This document shows positions 1 through 6,231 of a DNA stretch of 12,606 nucleotides, piece by piece. The notes below the pieces were generated by a model. It did no database searches and was not told the DNA's origin. It saw only the letters and a program-made list of their open reading frames with translations. Location of the stretch: contig JAJRTM010000393.1 of NCBI GenBank assembly GCA_024278285.1, positions 1-12,606 on the forward strand. Reading direction: 5' to 3'. The translations under genes were made by a program, and so were the position numbers. The DNA is from Planctomycetota bacterium (GTDB taxonomy: Bacteria > Planctomycetota > Planctomycetia > Planctomycetales > Planctomycetaceae). How positions within the stretch are numbered: the stretch's first letter is position 1; every line of letters begins with the position of its first letter.

Positions 1-117
1 GTTTACAAAAGCTGGAGGCAACTTTTCCTTCAAAAAGAAAACTGTTTCCCTGAAGTTGAAGAATACATCTTTTGCCAAGGCAGCATTAAAATACATTCTG
101 GAAACAACCTGAGCTGA
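1..117 (+). CDS. Possible 3' end of an upstream gene (partial, unidentified)
   Basis: The reading frame from base 1 stays open for 38 codons and stops with TGA at 115-117, 33 bases before asnB. Its peptide has mixed composition (start VYKSWRQLFLQKENCFPEVE, end KIHSGNNLS), as expected for a globular C-terminus. A second frame, 2-112, is also open and Lys-rich, so the frame assignment is uncertain. I do not recognise a family. If real, the short gap suggests co-transcription with asnB. The alternative is that this is simply a non-coding asnB leader. Confidence 0.35.
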   Translation, partial: VYKSWRQLFLQKENCFPEVEEYIFCQGSIKIHSGNNLS

Positions 118-150
118 CAATAAGGCATCGATAGAAAAGAAAGTAAGCCC

Positions 151-2076
151 GTGTGTGGCATTGCTGGTTTTATAACCACTCCGGAATCTGAAACGGCTGA
201 GCACCTTACTCGCACCGTCGGTGAAATGGCTGAAGTGCAGGCACATCGTGGGCCGGACGATCAGGGGACGTGGTGCGATGTGAAAGCGGGGGTGGCGTTG
301 GGGCATCGTCGGCTTTCGATTCTCGATCTTTCTGAACAGGGGCATCAGCCGATGCTCTCTTCCTGCGGACGGTTTGTTCTCGTTTACAACGGCGAAATTT
401 ATAACTGTAATGAACTGCGGGAAGAGTTGAAGAAAAGCGGTCGGCGTTTTCGCGGGCATTCCGATACCGAAGTGCTGCTCGAAGCGATTTCTTATTGGGG
501 GATTCAGGAAGCACTGCCGAAGTTGCAGGGAATGTTTGCGTTCGCGATTTGGAATCGCATGGAAAGATGCTTGACGCTGGTTCGTGACCGGCTCGGCATC
601 AAACCGCTTTATTACGGGATGCTGGGAAAGCAGTTTGCTTTTGCTTCTGAATTGAAAGGAATGAAAGCTCATCCCGAATTTCGGGGAGAGATTGAAACGT
701 CATCGGTCGCATTGCTGATGCGACATAATTATATCCCTGCCCCATATTCCATTTACAAGAAGATCCAAAAACTACCGCCCGGCACGATGCTGGAAATATC
801 AGCCGAGCAATTATTCGGCGAAGATTTCAGTGGAATCGCAACACTGAAACCAACGCCTTACTGGCAGTTAGACGAAGCGATCCGCCAAGGTCAATCGCAG
901 CGATTTACGGGTTCGTATGAAGAGGCAGTTGCTGAATTGGATCGCTTGCTCAGCGATGCCGTCAAAGCTCGCATGCTGAGTGATGTGCCGCTGGGGGCAT
1001 TTCTTTCGGGCGGAATCGATTCTTCATTGATTGTTGCGATGATGCAGAAGCAATCATCACGACCAGTGAAATCTTTTACGATCGGTTTTTCTGAATACGA
1101 TTACGACGAATCTCCTTATGCCCGCAGAATTTCGGAACACCTTGGCACCGATCATACCGAATTGTGTGTCATGCCGAGCGAATCGCTGAACGTCATCCCC
1201 AAGCTTCCGGAAATGTTTGATGAACCGTTTGCGGATATGTCGCAGATTCCAACTTTTCTGGTCAGCCAATTAGCCCGGCGAGAGGTGACGGTTTGTCTTT
1301 CCGGCGATGGGGGTGACGAACTATTCGGCGGTTACAATCGCTATTTTCATATTGCGAATATATGGAAGAAAGTCCAGCGGGTTCCTGCCCGAAGAAAAAT
1401 AGCTGAGTTGATGAAATGGTATGTCAAGAGAACACCATTTGAACACCGAAAACAGGGGATCGCGCGGTATGCAGAAATTCTTGAAATGCCTGATGCCGAT
1501 GCGTTGTATGCGGAACTGAATCGACACTGGACGGCCTCGGAAATTATGTCCCGAGATGTTTTCGACCCGAGTGAGCAAATCGGTTACGGTCACTCGCAAG
1601 CTGGTTTGAGCGATCCCCAACTGAACTGGATGGCGCTCGATACGGCGACTTATCTGCCTGATGATATCCTCACCAAAGTGGATCGTACGAGCATGGCGGT
1701 TTCCCTGGAATCGCGGGTGCCGTTGCTTGATCACCGTATAATGGAATTCGCCTGGTCGTTGCCGCAGGAGTATCGCTTTGGTGAAAATCAAGGGAAACGG
1801 ATTTTGCAATCTTTACTGGAAAAGTATGTCCCGAAAGCGTTGTTTGATCGCCCTAAAGTTGGTTTTGGTGTTCCGATTGGCGAATGGTTACGCGGCTCTC
1901 TTGAAGATTGGGCCGAATCGTTACTCAGCGAAAAAAGTCTGAACGAACATGGCTTGCTTAACACAAAACTGATCCGCGATCGCTGGGAAGAACATTCAAC
2001 ATTAAAAGCAGATTGGCAGTATCCGCTTTGGGATGTATTAATGTTTCAAGCATGGTATGCAGCGAACAAAAACTAA
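151..2076 (+). CDS. asnB: Asparagine synthetase (glutamine-hydrolysing)
   Basis: This 641-residue cytoplasmic enzyme converts aspartate, glutamine and ATP into asparagine, glutamate, AMP and pyrophosphate. The start is GTG at 151, because the next codon encodes Cys2, which must be N-terminal after Met removal to act as the glutaminase nucleophile (MCGIAGF). The N-terminal class II glutamine amidotransferase domain (about residues 2-210) shows HRRLSILDL, YNGEIYN and SDTEVLL. The C-terminal synthetase domain shows the ATP PP-loop SGGIDSS at 286-292 and SGDGGDELFGG from 384. The length is typical of the long AsnB type often found in polysaccharide gene clusters, where some members amidate other substrates, so the exact acceptor is an inference. 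No strong Shine-Dalgarno precedes the GTG, only purine-rich GAAAAGAAAG. An upstream reading frame may belong to the same operon. The gene converges with the - strand gene ending at 2703. Confidence 0.95.
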   Translation: MCGIAGFITTPESETAEHLTRTVGEMAEVQAHRGPDDQGTWCDVKAGVALGHRRLSILDLSEQGHQPMLSSCGRFVLVYNGEIYNCNELREELKKSGRRFRGHSDTEVLLEAISYWGIQEALPKLQGMFAFAIWNRMERCLTLVRDRLGIKPLYYGMLGKQFAFASELKGMKAHPEFRGEIETSSVALLMRHNYIPAPYSIYKKIQKLPPGTMLEISAEQLFGEDFSGIATLKPTPYWQLDEAIRQGQSQRFTGSYEEAVAELDRLLSDAVKARMLSDVPLGAFLSGGIDSSLIVAMMQKQSSRPVKSFTIGFSEYDYDESPYARRISEHLGTDHTELCVMPSESLNVIPKLPEMFDEPFADMSQIPTFLVSQLARREVTVCLSGDGGDELFGGYNRYFHIANIWKKVQRVPARRKIAELMKWYVKRTPFEHRKQGIARYAEILEMPDADALYAELNRHWTASEIMSRDVFDPSEQIGYGHSQAGLSDPQLNWMALDTATYLPDDILTKVDRTSMAVSLESRVPLLDHRIMEFAWSLPQEYRFGENQGKRILQSLLEKYVPKALFDRPKVGFGVPIGEWLRGSLEDWAESLLSEKSLNEHGLLNTKLIRDRWEEHSTLKADWQYPLWDVLMFQAWYAANKN

Positions 2077-2078
2077 GC

Positions 2079-2357
2079 ATCGTTCGAGCAATTACTGTCT
2101 CATTTCACAACAGGGATGGCTCAGACGCGATGCGTCTGAGTTGCACCGCAACAAGAAGCCGAGAATGTGGCCTGATTGACAATAAGGCTTTCGCAATATT
2201 ATTGGGTTCGCAGGTGTGGGCCGTTGATTGATAATAGTAAATCACATTCCCGGCCTCTTGTGACTGCGTCACCCAGACGCGATGCGTCTGGGCCATCCCT
2301 GAGATGAAAACACGATTTAAACGAGAGATTGAAAAGACGACAGTAATTATTCGAGCG
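2079..2357. repeat. Nested palindromic element 1 (hairpin-rich, MITE/BIME-like)
   Basis: This non-coding element starts three bases after the asnB stop. Its ends are inverted copies of a motif close to CGCTCGAACAATTACTGTC (left 2079-2100, right 2336-2357). Inside, 2111-2140 and 2272-2301 are mirror images of each other, and each is itself a hairpin built on CAGACGCGATGCGTCTG flanked by CAGGGATGG or its complement. Further in, the arms still pair imperfectly (for example GAATGTGGCCTG near 2162 against the CACATTCCCGGCC region near 2243). No long ORF is present. The architecture resembles a non-autonomous mobile repeat. A role as an asnB transcript end is possible, but there is no T-run. Confidence 0.75.
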
Positions 2358-2433
2358 CCGCTAAAGCGGATGGGCAACCCAATTACTTTAATATTTCCTG
2401 CCACTTTTTCGCTGCATTCTAAAGACGACTGCC

Positions 2434-2706
2434 TTAGGATCGCTCGAACAATAACTGTCGTAACGTCGATGTTCTGTTTTCTTGGCTGAAGGCCAAAATC
2501 ATCATAGCCTGGGGCAACGCCCCAGGAACAGATGAGTCGTCAACCTTTTGGCTGAAAGCCATATTCAATGCTTTTGTTTATGGCTTTCAGCCAAATAGAG
2601 CAATCAAACAATTTTACCTGGGGCGTTGCCCCAGGCTATGGTGAAAGAGGCCTTCGGCCAAACAAAACAGATGAAACCAGACAGTAATTGTTCGAGCGAT
2701 CCTTAA
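2434..2706. repeat. Nested palindromic element 2, same terminal motif as element 1
   Basis: The terminal inverted copies are GGATCGCTCGAACAATAACT at 2437 onward and its mirror ending at 2704. Inside is a perfect 24-base inverted pair (2503-2526 with 2617-2640), each arm carrying its own hairpin CCTGGGGCAACGCCCCAGG. At the centre is a perfect 16-base inverted repeat (2547-2562 with 2580-2595) containing TTGGCTGAAAGCCAT. An outer layer GGCTGAAGGCC / GGCCTTCGGCC near 2483 and 2650 also mirrors, flanked by CTGTTTT / AAAACAG. The whole block could fold as one long branched cruciform. The right end overlaps the stop codon (2703-2705) of the neighbouring - strand gene. Confidence 0.8.
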
Positions 2707-3104
2707 CTGGCCAGACGTTGATCGTCTTGCGTTGTCAATTGCGTTTCCATCTGGGCTAACGCCTTTTTGCCTGCACCACTTAACCGATAATGAATGCCTG
2801 CATCGCGTCCTGCCAGTTCGATATCGAGATAGCCGTACGCGATCAATAAACCGTGCGCTTCGCAGGAGGGATCCGCTTCGTTTTCTTCTGCGTGTTCAGC
2901 CTGTTCGTAAAGCCTTTTCGTCCAGGTCGATTTTTCTTCTTCCTCTTCAGCAGGTTTTTCCTGAAGGGCGTAATGGCGGAGAATATTCAGGCAGTCCTGA
3001 TTCTCTTTCAGTAGTTGGATTGCATCGTTGAACATGCCGTAAGAATCGGCAAAGCGAGAATCATCCCCCCAGCAAGTTCCTTCTTCCCGGCAGGATACGC
3101 ACAA
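2703..3104 (-). CDS. Hypothetical protein with winged-helix-like C-terminus
   Basis: I do not recognise a named family. The longest form begins with TTG at 3104 (133 residues) and includes a Cys-rich start (CVSC then TC at residues 2-11) that could bind metal. A shorter form starts at ATG 3035 (110 residues). Neither has a convincing Shine-Dalgarno. Visible are a helical segment (MFNDAIQLLKENQDCLNIL), an acidic stretch with five consecutive Glu, and a C-terminal GLLIAYGYLDIEL...IHYRLSGAGKKALA that resembles the wing and last helix of winged-helix proteins (YRLTxxGrxaL pattern); that resemblance is an inference. The gene lies 29 bases downstream of the transporter gene on the same strand and is probably co-transcribed with it. 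Its stop codon lies inside the terminal repeat of palindromic element 2. Confidence 0.65.
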   Translation of the reverse strand: MCVSCREEGTCWGDDSRFADSYGMFNDAIQLLKENQDCLNILRHYALQEKPAEEEEEKSTWTKRLYEQAEHAEENEADPSCEAHGLLIAYGYLDIELAGRDAGIHYRLSGAGKKALAQMETQLTTQDDQRLAS

Positions 3105-3133
3105 ACGGCTAATTGCAAGATTCGGAAAAATCG

Positions 3134-4426
3134 CTACAGATTAACATCATCGTGAATCCGGTCATTTCTTGGTTCATCCATGCGGAAAGTAAGAAACCCG
3201 GCTATCAAAACGAGAATCGAAATGGCGACAAAAACAAGCGTGTAGTTCCAGTCAACCAGCCAGCCAACCAGCGGAGAAAAAAAGAGTGGAATCGCCATGC
3301 ACAAACTGAGCGTACTAAGGTAACGCGGATGATCTTCTTCGCGGGCTAATTCGAGAGCGTAATTGATCATCGATTTCATAATAACCGGACAAAGTCCGAG
3401 CATGAAGAATGTCAGCGAATAAATTATTCTGGCTTGCGGATGAGAAGAAGCGGAAAGAGCCAGCGCGATTAACGGAATAGAGGCTGCCAGAAAAATCTGG
3501 ACACGAATAACCACACGGTTCCCCATTCGGTCTGCGAAATAACCAGCCAGCAGGCTGATGGTTCCTACTGACGCATTTTGAACGACCACCCATGTCATTA
3601 AGTCTGTTGCTCCCGCGTTGAGTTTCACGCGACCGAGCCATTGGTAATGCGGAAAAAGAAGCAGCGAAGTCATAAAAAGACTCGCGACCCAGGCAACGCG
3701 GCGGAAGCGGCGATCTTCCCTGAACGTCGCCCATGAGTTTTTCAGAAGCAGTATCGGATGAGCATGGTCCGTTCCCCGCTTATCGGGAGGTTCTTTAATG
3801 AAGACCAGAAACAGAGCCGAGACCAGAAATCCGCAAGAGGTGAAGCCGAAAATATAGGCGTAACCGCGCCCGTCTGGAATCGCGAGCCAGCGGGCCAAAA
3901 GTAGTAGTGCCGCAATGATGGCAACAATCGATCCCAGCATGCCCGCCAGGGACATCAATCGTCCGCGACGAAAGGGACGAACCAACTTCCCCTGCAACGT
4001 ATTGAAAGCCAACTGGTTGACCCCGGTCGCTGCAAAAAACAGAGCGTACAAAATAAGAAACAACAACGGAAACCAAGGCATATCCCGCTGTCCCAGTTGA
4101 GTGCAACCAACCGCGATGATTCCGAAGAACAGGCTCATCAACAAAGATGTCACAAAAAGCATGGTCACTTTTTTTTGTGAATTCTTCAACGTAGCCGAAC
4201 AAAGAATCGGCGGGATGCTTTGGCCTATGCGATTCAAAATGGGCAACCAGCCCCGTACCCAGCCTGCGCCGGAAATGACATCCAGAAACGCGGGCATGAT
4301 CACGGTTTCTGTTTTGAATATCCATGCCAGTCGCAGCAGAATATTATGCCCGGCCAGAACAAGAAGATTTCTTTTTTCGAGATCGTCCCGTGATGATTGA
4401 TTCAATATTTCGTCGTTGGTATTCAC
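3134..4426 (-). CDS. Major facilitator superfamily (MFS) type membrane transporter
   Basis: A polytopic inner-membrane protein of about 430 residues with roughly twelve hydrophobic segments, consistent with an MFS permease. Clear segments include VTMLFVTSLLMSLFFGIIAV, FPLLFLILYALFFAATGV, LGSIVAIIAALLLLARWLAI, MTSLLLFPHY, FFMLGLCPVIM and FVAISILVLIAGFLTF. GYFADRMGNR matches the MFS loop motif (GxxaDrxGxr) in the second half. The central cytoplasmic loop (about KEPPDKRGTDHAHP) separates the halves. The substrate cannot be told. The start is uncertain: GTG 4453 lies inside a dispersed repeat, so I prefer GTG 4426, with TTG 4405 as a further alternative. None has a clear Shine-Dalgarno. The stop is TAG at 3134-3136. 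The small gene ending at 2703 follows 29 bases after it. Confidence 0.88.
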   Translation of the reverse strand: MNTNDEILNQSSRDDLEKRNLLVLAGHNILLRLAWIFKTETVIMPAFLDVISGAGWVRGWLPILNRIGQSIPPILCSATLKNSQKKVTMLFVTSLLMSLFFGIIAVGCTQLGQRDMPWFPLLFLILYALFFAATGVNQLAFNTLQGKLVRPFRRGRLMSLAGMLGSIVAIIAALLLLARWLAIPDGRGYAYIFGFTSCGFLVSALFLVFIKEPPDKRGTDHAHPILLLKNSWATFREDRRFRRVAWVASLFMTSLLLFPHYQWLGRVKLNAGATDLMTWVVVQNASVGTISLLAGYFADRMGNRVVIRVQIFLAASIPLIALALSASSHPQARIIYSLTFFMLGLCPVIMKSMINYALELAREEDHPRYLSTLSLCMAIPLFFSPLVGWLVDWNYTLVFVAISILVLIAGFLTFRMDEPRNDRIHDDVNL

Positions 4427-4436
4427 AAAGTTGACC

Positions 4437-4531
4437 GATGAGTATCCCAGCACGGCTGGTCAATTCTGACCGCCGTAGCCAAAAACTGTTTTCTGAAATT
4501 TGCAAGCCGTCCGCAAACTTTTGCCGTTAGT
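4437..4531. repeat. Dispersed repeat, copy 1 (CCAGCACGGCTGG family)
   Basis: The copy contains the small hairpin CCAGCACGGCTGG (4447-4459), then CAATTCTGA, then a second hairpin-like block TTTGCAAGCCGTCCGCAAAC followed by TTTTGCCGTTAGT. It aligns along its length with the copy at 7446-7542. The hairpin end faces the transporter gene, and CAC at 4451-4453 is read on the - strand as the farthest-upstream possible GTG start. Confidence 0.75.
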
Positions 4532-4591
4532 CTTCCGGATTTCTAATAACAGGAAGGTGAGGTCAAAGAAAATAAAGCAGCGTTCGTTCTC

Positions 4592-4675
4592 CAGAGAAGC
4601 CCAGCACGGCTGGTGCATTCTGATAGTCGAAACCAGTATGATTTTCGTTAGAAATTTGCGCAAAACGCAAAGATA
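4592..4675. repeat. Dispersed repeat, copy 2 (partial, degenerate)
   Basis: It shares AAGCCCAGCACGGCTGGTGC and CATTCTGATAG with copies 1 and 3. The second half is shortened to CGTTAGAAATTTGCGCAAAACGCAAAG. It lies about 65 bases to the right of copy 1 in the same orientation. Together they fill much of the gene-free stretch 4454-4939, which contains no supported gene. Confidence 0.65.
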
Positions 4676-4781
4676 TGGACCGTTCGTAGTACAGAGCAGG
4701 AGCGATCGTTCACCACTTCAGTATAACATTACAAGCTGGCATTGCACAGGATAGAGAATAATCCGAGCTAGAGAACGGAGG

Positions 4782-4848
4782 GGAGACATTCTTGTCTACC
4801 TATAAATACGGCATGCTCAAACGAGACAGACAGGAATGTCTGTGCTCC
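4782..4848. repeat. Short inverted repeat between transporter and fmdB-like gene
   Basis: The left arm GGAGACATTCTTGTCT (4782-4797) and the right arm AGACAGGAATGTCTGTGCTCC (4828-4848) are imperfect inverses. Each arm also folds on itself (AGACATTC / GAATGTCT type). No T-run follows on the - strand, so I do not call it a terminator. Confidence 0.5.
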
Positions 4849-4901
4849 TTTTGAATGAATAGAGGTACCCAAAAGAACTTTCATTAATCAAAAAGAGCCT
4901 G

Positions 4902-4936
4902 CGTGAAATTCTTTGCGCCGCGCCTTTGACGTGAGT
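4902..4936. repeat. Degenerate copy of the CGCAAAGACGCGGCGACGC repeat
   Basis: CTTTGCGCCGCGCCTTTGAC followed by GTGAGTC resembles, with gaps, the arm at 12243-12270 (CTTTGCGTCGCCGCGTCTTT followed by GCGTGAGTG). TGCGTGAAATT at 4902 resembles its partner. It lies 4 bases beyond the stop codon of the zinc-ribbon gene. Confidence 0.4.
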
Positions 4937-4939
4937 CCT

Positions 4940-5254
4940 TTACTCTTTTTTGGTAGAGGTACTTTTTGATTCGCTTTTTGTTTCCGTCTTTTTATCTTTG
5001 GATTCCGACTTGGACGAACTGGCTGCCTTTTCTGCTTTTTTGGCGGCATCCGCTCCTTTTTTGTAAGAAGCTGATCGATAATCGGTTTGATAGAAACCCG
5101 AACCTTTGAAGATGACCCCTGCACCGGTTCCGATTTGTCGTTTCGCTTTCAGCTTGCCACACTCCGGACATTTGCGAACCGGTTTTGCTTTAATCGACTG
5201 AAACAATTCCCACTCGGCGTTGCAGTCCGAACAGATGTAATCATAAGTTGGCAT
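4940..5254 (-). CDS. FmdB-family zinc-ribbon protein
   Basis: A 104-residue small protein. The start is ATG 5254 rather than longer in-frame options, because MPTYDYICSDC is the canonical FmdB beginning and AGAGGT lies at a suitable distance upstream. The zinc ribbon uses Cys8, Cys11, Cys29 and Cys32 (two CxxC pairs), followed by the family-typical GAGVIFKGSGFYQTDYR. From about residue 60 the tail is low complexity, rich in Lys, Ser, Glu and Ala, and probably disordered. FmdB proteins are annotated as putative regulators of formamidase or amidase genes, but the molecular role of most members is unknown. It begins 13 bases after the grpE stop, so it is almost certainly co-transcribed with grpE and possibly dnaJ; a chaperone-linked role is an inference from that position. 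Confidence 0.9.
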   Translation of the reverse strand: MPTYDYICSDCNAEWELFQSIKAKPVRKCPECGKLKAKRQIGTGAGVIFKGSGFYQTDYRSASYKKGADAAKKAEKAASSSKSESKDKKTETKSESKSTSTKKE

Positions 5255-5260
5255 TTTGCT

Positions 5261-5266
5261 ACCTCT
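5261..5266 (-). promoter_or_regulatory. Shine-Dalgarno of the FmdB-family gene
   Basis: AGAGGT on the - strand, six bases before ATG 5254. It lies inside the upstream in-frame extension and supports the shorter start. It also overlaps the last codons of the region just before the grpE stop at 5268-5270, showing tight packing of the two genes. Confidence 0.6.
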
Positions 5267-5267
5267 T

Positions 5268-5855
5268 CTATTCTTCTGAATTATCCTGAGGGCCCGTCGA
5301 GACAATCACTTTGGCTGGACGAACAACGCGGTCATTCATCTGGTAACCGGTTTCCAGTTCTTGTGCTATGTGCATCGCCGGGATGTCATTGGAGGGAACT
5401 TGCTGAACCGCTTCGTGTAAATTCGGATCGAACGGCTCCCCGTTGGCTGGGATTTGTTTCACCTCTTTGGAAGCCAAGATGTCCAGAAATTGCTGGATGA
5501 CCATTTCGACTCCTTTTTTCAAATCATCCACTGAAGCAGCCTGCCCGGAAGCACCGACGGCTCGCTGAAGATTATCAATCACTGGCAACAAATCTCTGAC
5601 AAAATTCAGCCCTTCATACTTTCGGAACTGAGCAATTTCGTTTTGCGTTCTTCTGCGATAATTGACCAACTCCGCCTGAGTGCGCGTGAGCCGATCTTCC
5701 AATTCATCTTTTTCTTTTTGAAGTTTTTCCAAAGGGGAGAGCACTTCGATCTCCTCTTGGCTTTCTGCTCCTTCAAATTTAACGGTATCAGCAGCTTCAC
5801 TATTTTCAGGATTGCTGTCTGAGTCAAACGGGTCAGTTCTATCCTGGTCTGTCAT
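5268..5855 (-). CDS. grpE: GrpE, nucleotide exchange factor for DnaK
   Basis: A 195-residue cytoplasmic co-chaperone that releases ADP from DnaK. The N-terminus (1-40) is acidic and probably disordered. Residues about 40-100 form the long dimerising coiled coil (LEKLQKEKDELEDRL, then AELVNYRRRTQNE). The C-terminal beta domain carries the GrpE signature, with FDPNLHEAV at 142-150 and GYQMNDRVVRPAKVIVS near 170-186. The length matches the family. The start ATG 5855 has AAGGTGG just upstream. It is followed after 13 bases by the FmdB-type gene and preceded by dnaJ, but a 283-base palindromic element separates dnaJ from grpE, so whether the two share a transcript is open. No DnaK gene is in the window. 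Confidence 0.96.
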   Translation of the reverse strand: MTDQDRTDPFDSDSNPENSEAADTVKFEGAESQEEIEVLSPLEKLQKEKDELEDRLTRTQAELVNYRRRTQNEIAQFRKYEGLNFVRDLLPVIDNLQRAVGASGQAASVDDLKKGVEMVIQQFLDILASKEVKQIPANGEPFDPNLHEAVQQVPSNDIPAMHIAQELETGYQMNDRVVRPAKVIVSTGPQDNSEE

Positions 5856-5911
5856 CTTCCACCTTCTCGATCAATTATTATTAATCACTGTTTTATTGTT
5901 TCGTAGGATGA

Positions 5912-6219
5912 GTGCAAGTACGCTGTTGTTTATATATAAGTATTTTCCAGACAAAGCTGAGTCAACAGTCCCGGAGGGACAGAAGCAAATAGCCCCGGAT
6001 TTTAATCCGGGGTGTCGTCGCCCCAGTTAATATGTAATCCCGAAGGGACGATGGTCATGATTATTTCGAGCCTCCATTGCCTTGCATCAAAGCAATAAAT
6101 TCCGTCGTCCCTACAGGACTTCATCCTCTTGCAACCAATACCCCAGGTTAAAACCTGGGGCTATTTGCCAATGTCCCTCCGGGACAAAACTTATGTATAA
6201 ACGACAGGTGCAAGCACGC
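5912..6219. repeat. Palindromic element 3 with terminal inverted repeats and flanking direct repeats
   Basis: The terminal inverted repeats are TGTTGTTTATATATAAG (5924-5940) and the inverse of CTTATGTATAAACGACA (6190-6206), with 2 mismatches in 17. They are flanked by GTGCAAGTACGC (5912-5923) and GTGCAAGCACGC (6208-6219). Inside, GTCCCGGAGGGAC (5968-5980) mirrors GTCCCTCCGGGAC (6173-6185) exactly, and hairpins CCCCGGATTTTAATCCGGGG (5993-6012) and CCCCAGGTTAAAACCTGGGG (6141-6160) sit symmetrically, both flanked by AAATAG or its complement. No coding region is supported. It occupies nearly the whole dnaJ-grpE gap. Confidence 0.78.
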
Positions 6220-6231
6220 CATTCTACGTTA

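Noticed and set aside
2120..2140. Hairpin after asnB as a rho-independent terminator
   Set aside because: The CAGACGCGATGCGTCTG stem is followed by TTGCACC, not a T-run; it is better explained as part of palindromic element 1.
2105..2404. 99-codon ORF on the - strand after asnB, and overlapping + strand ORFs
   Set aside because: They fall inside palindromic element 1, where open frames on both strands follow from the symmetry of the repeat.
2079..2706. Possible CRISPR array from repeated motifs
   Set aside because: The motif copies are inverted pairs about 260 bases apart, not regularly spaced direct repeats with unique spacers; no cas genes.
4460..4663. 67-codon ORF on the - strand upstream of the transporter
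   Set aside because: Composed of dispersed repeat copies 1 and 2; no family resemblance and no ribosome binding site.
4888..5305. Longer start for the FmdB-family gene (codons from 5305)
   Set aside because: The extra 17 residues overlap the grpE 3' end and lack family similarity; MPTYDYxC at 5254 with AGAGGT upstream is the better start.
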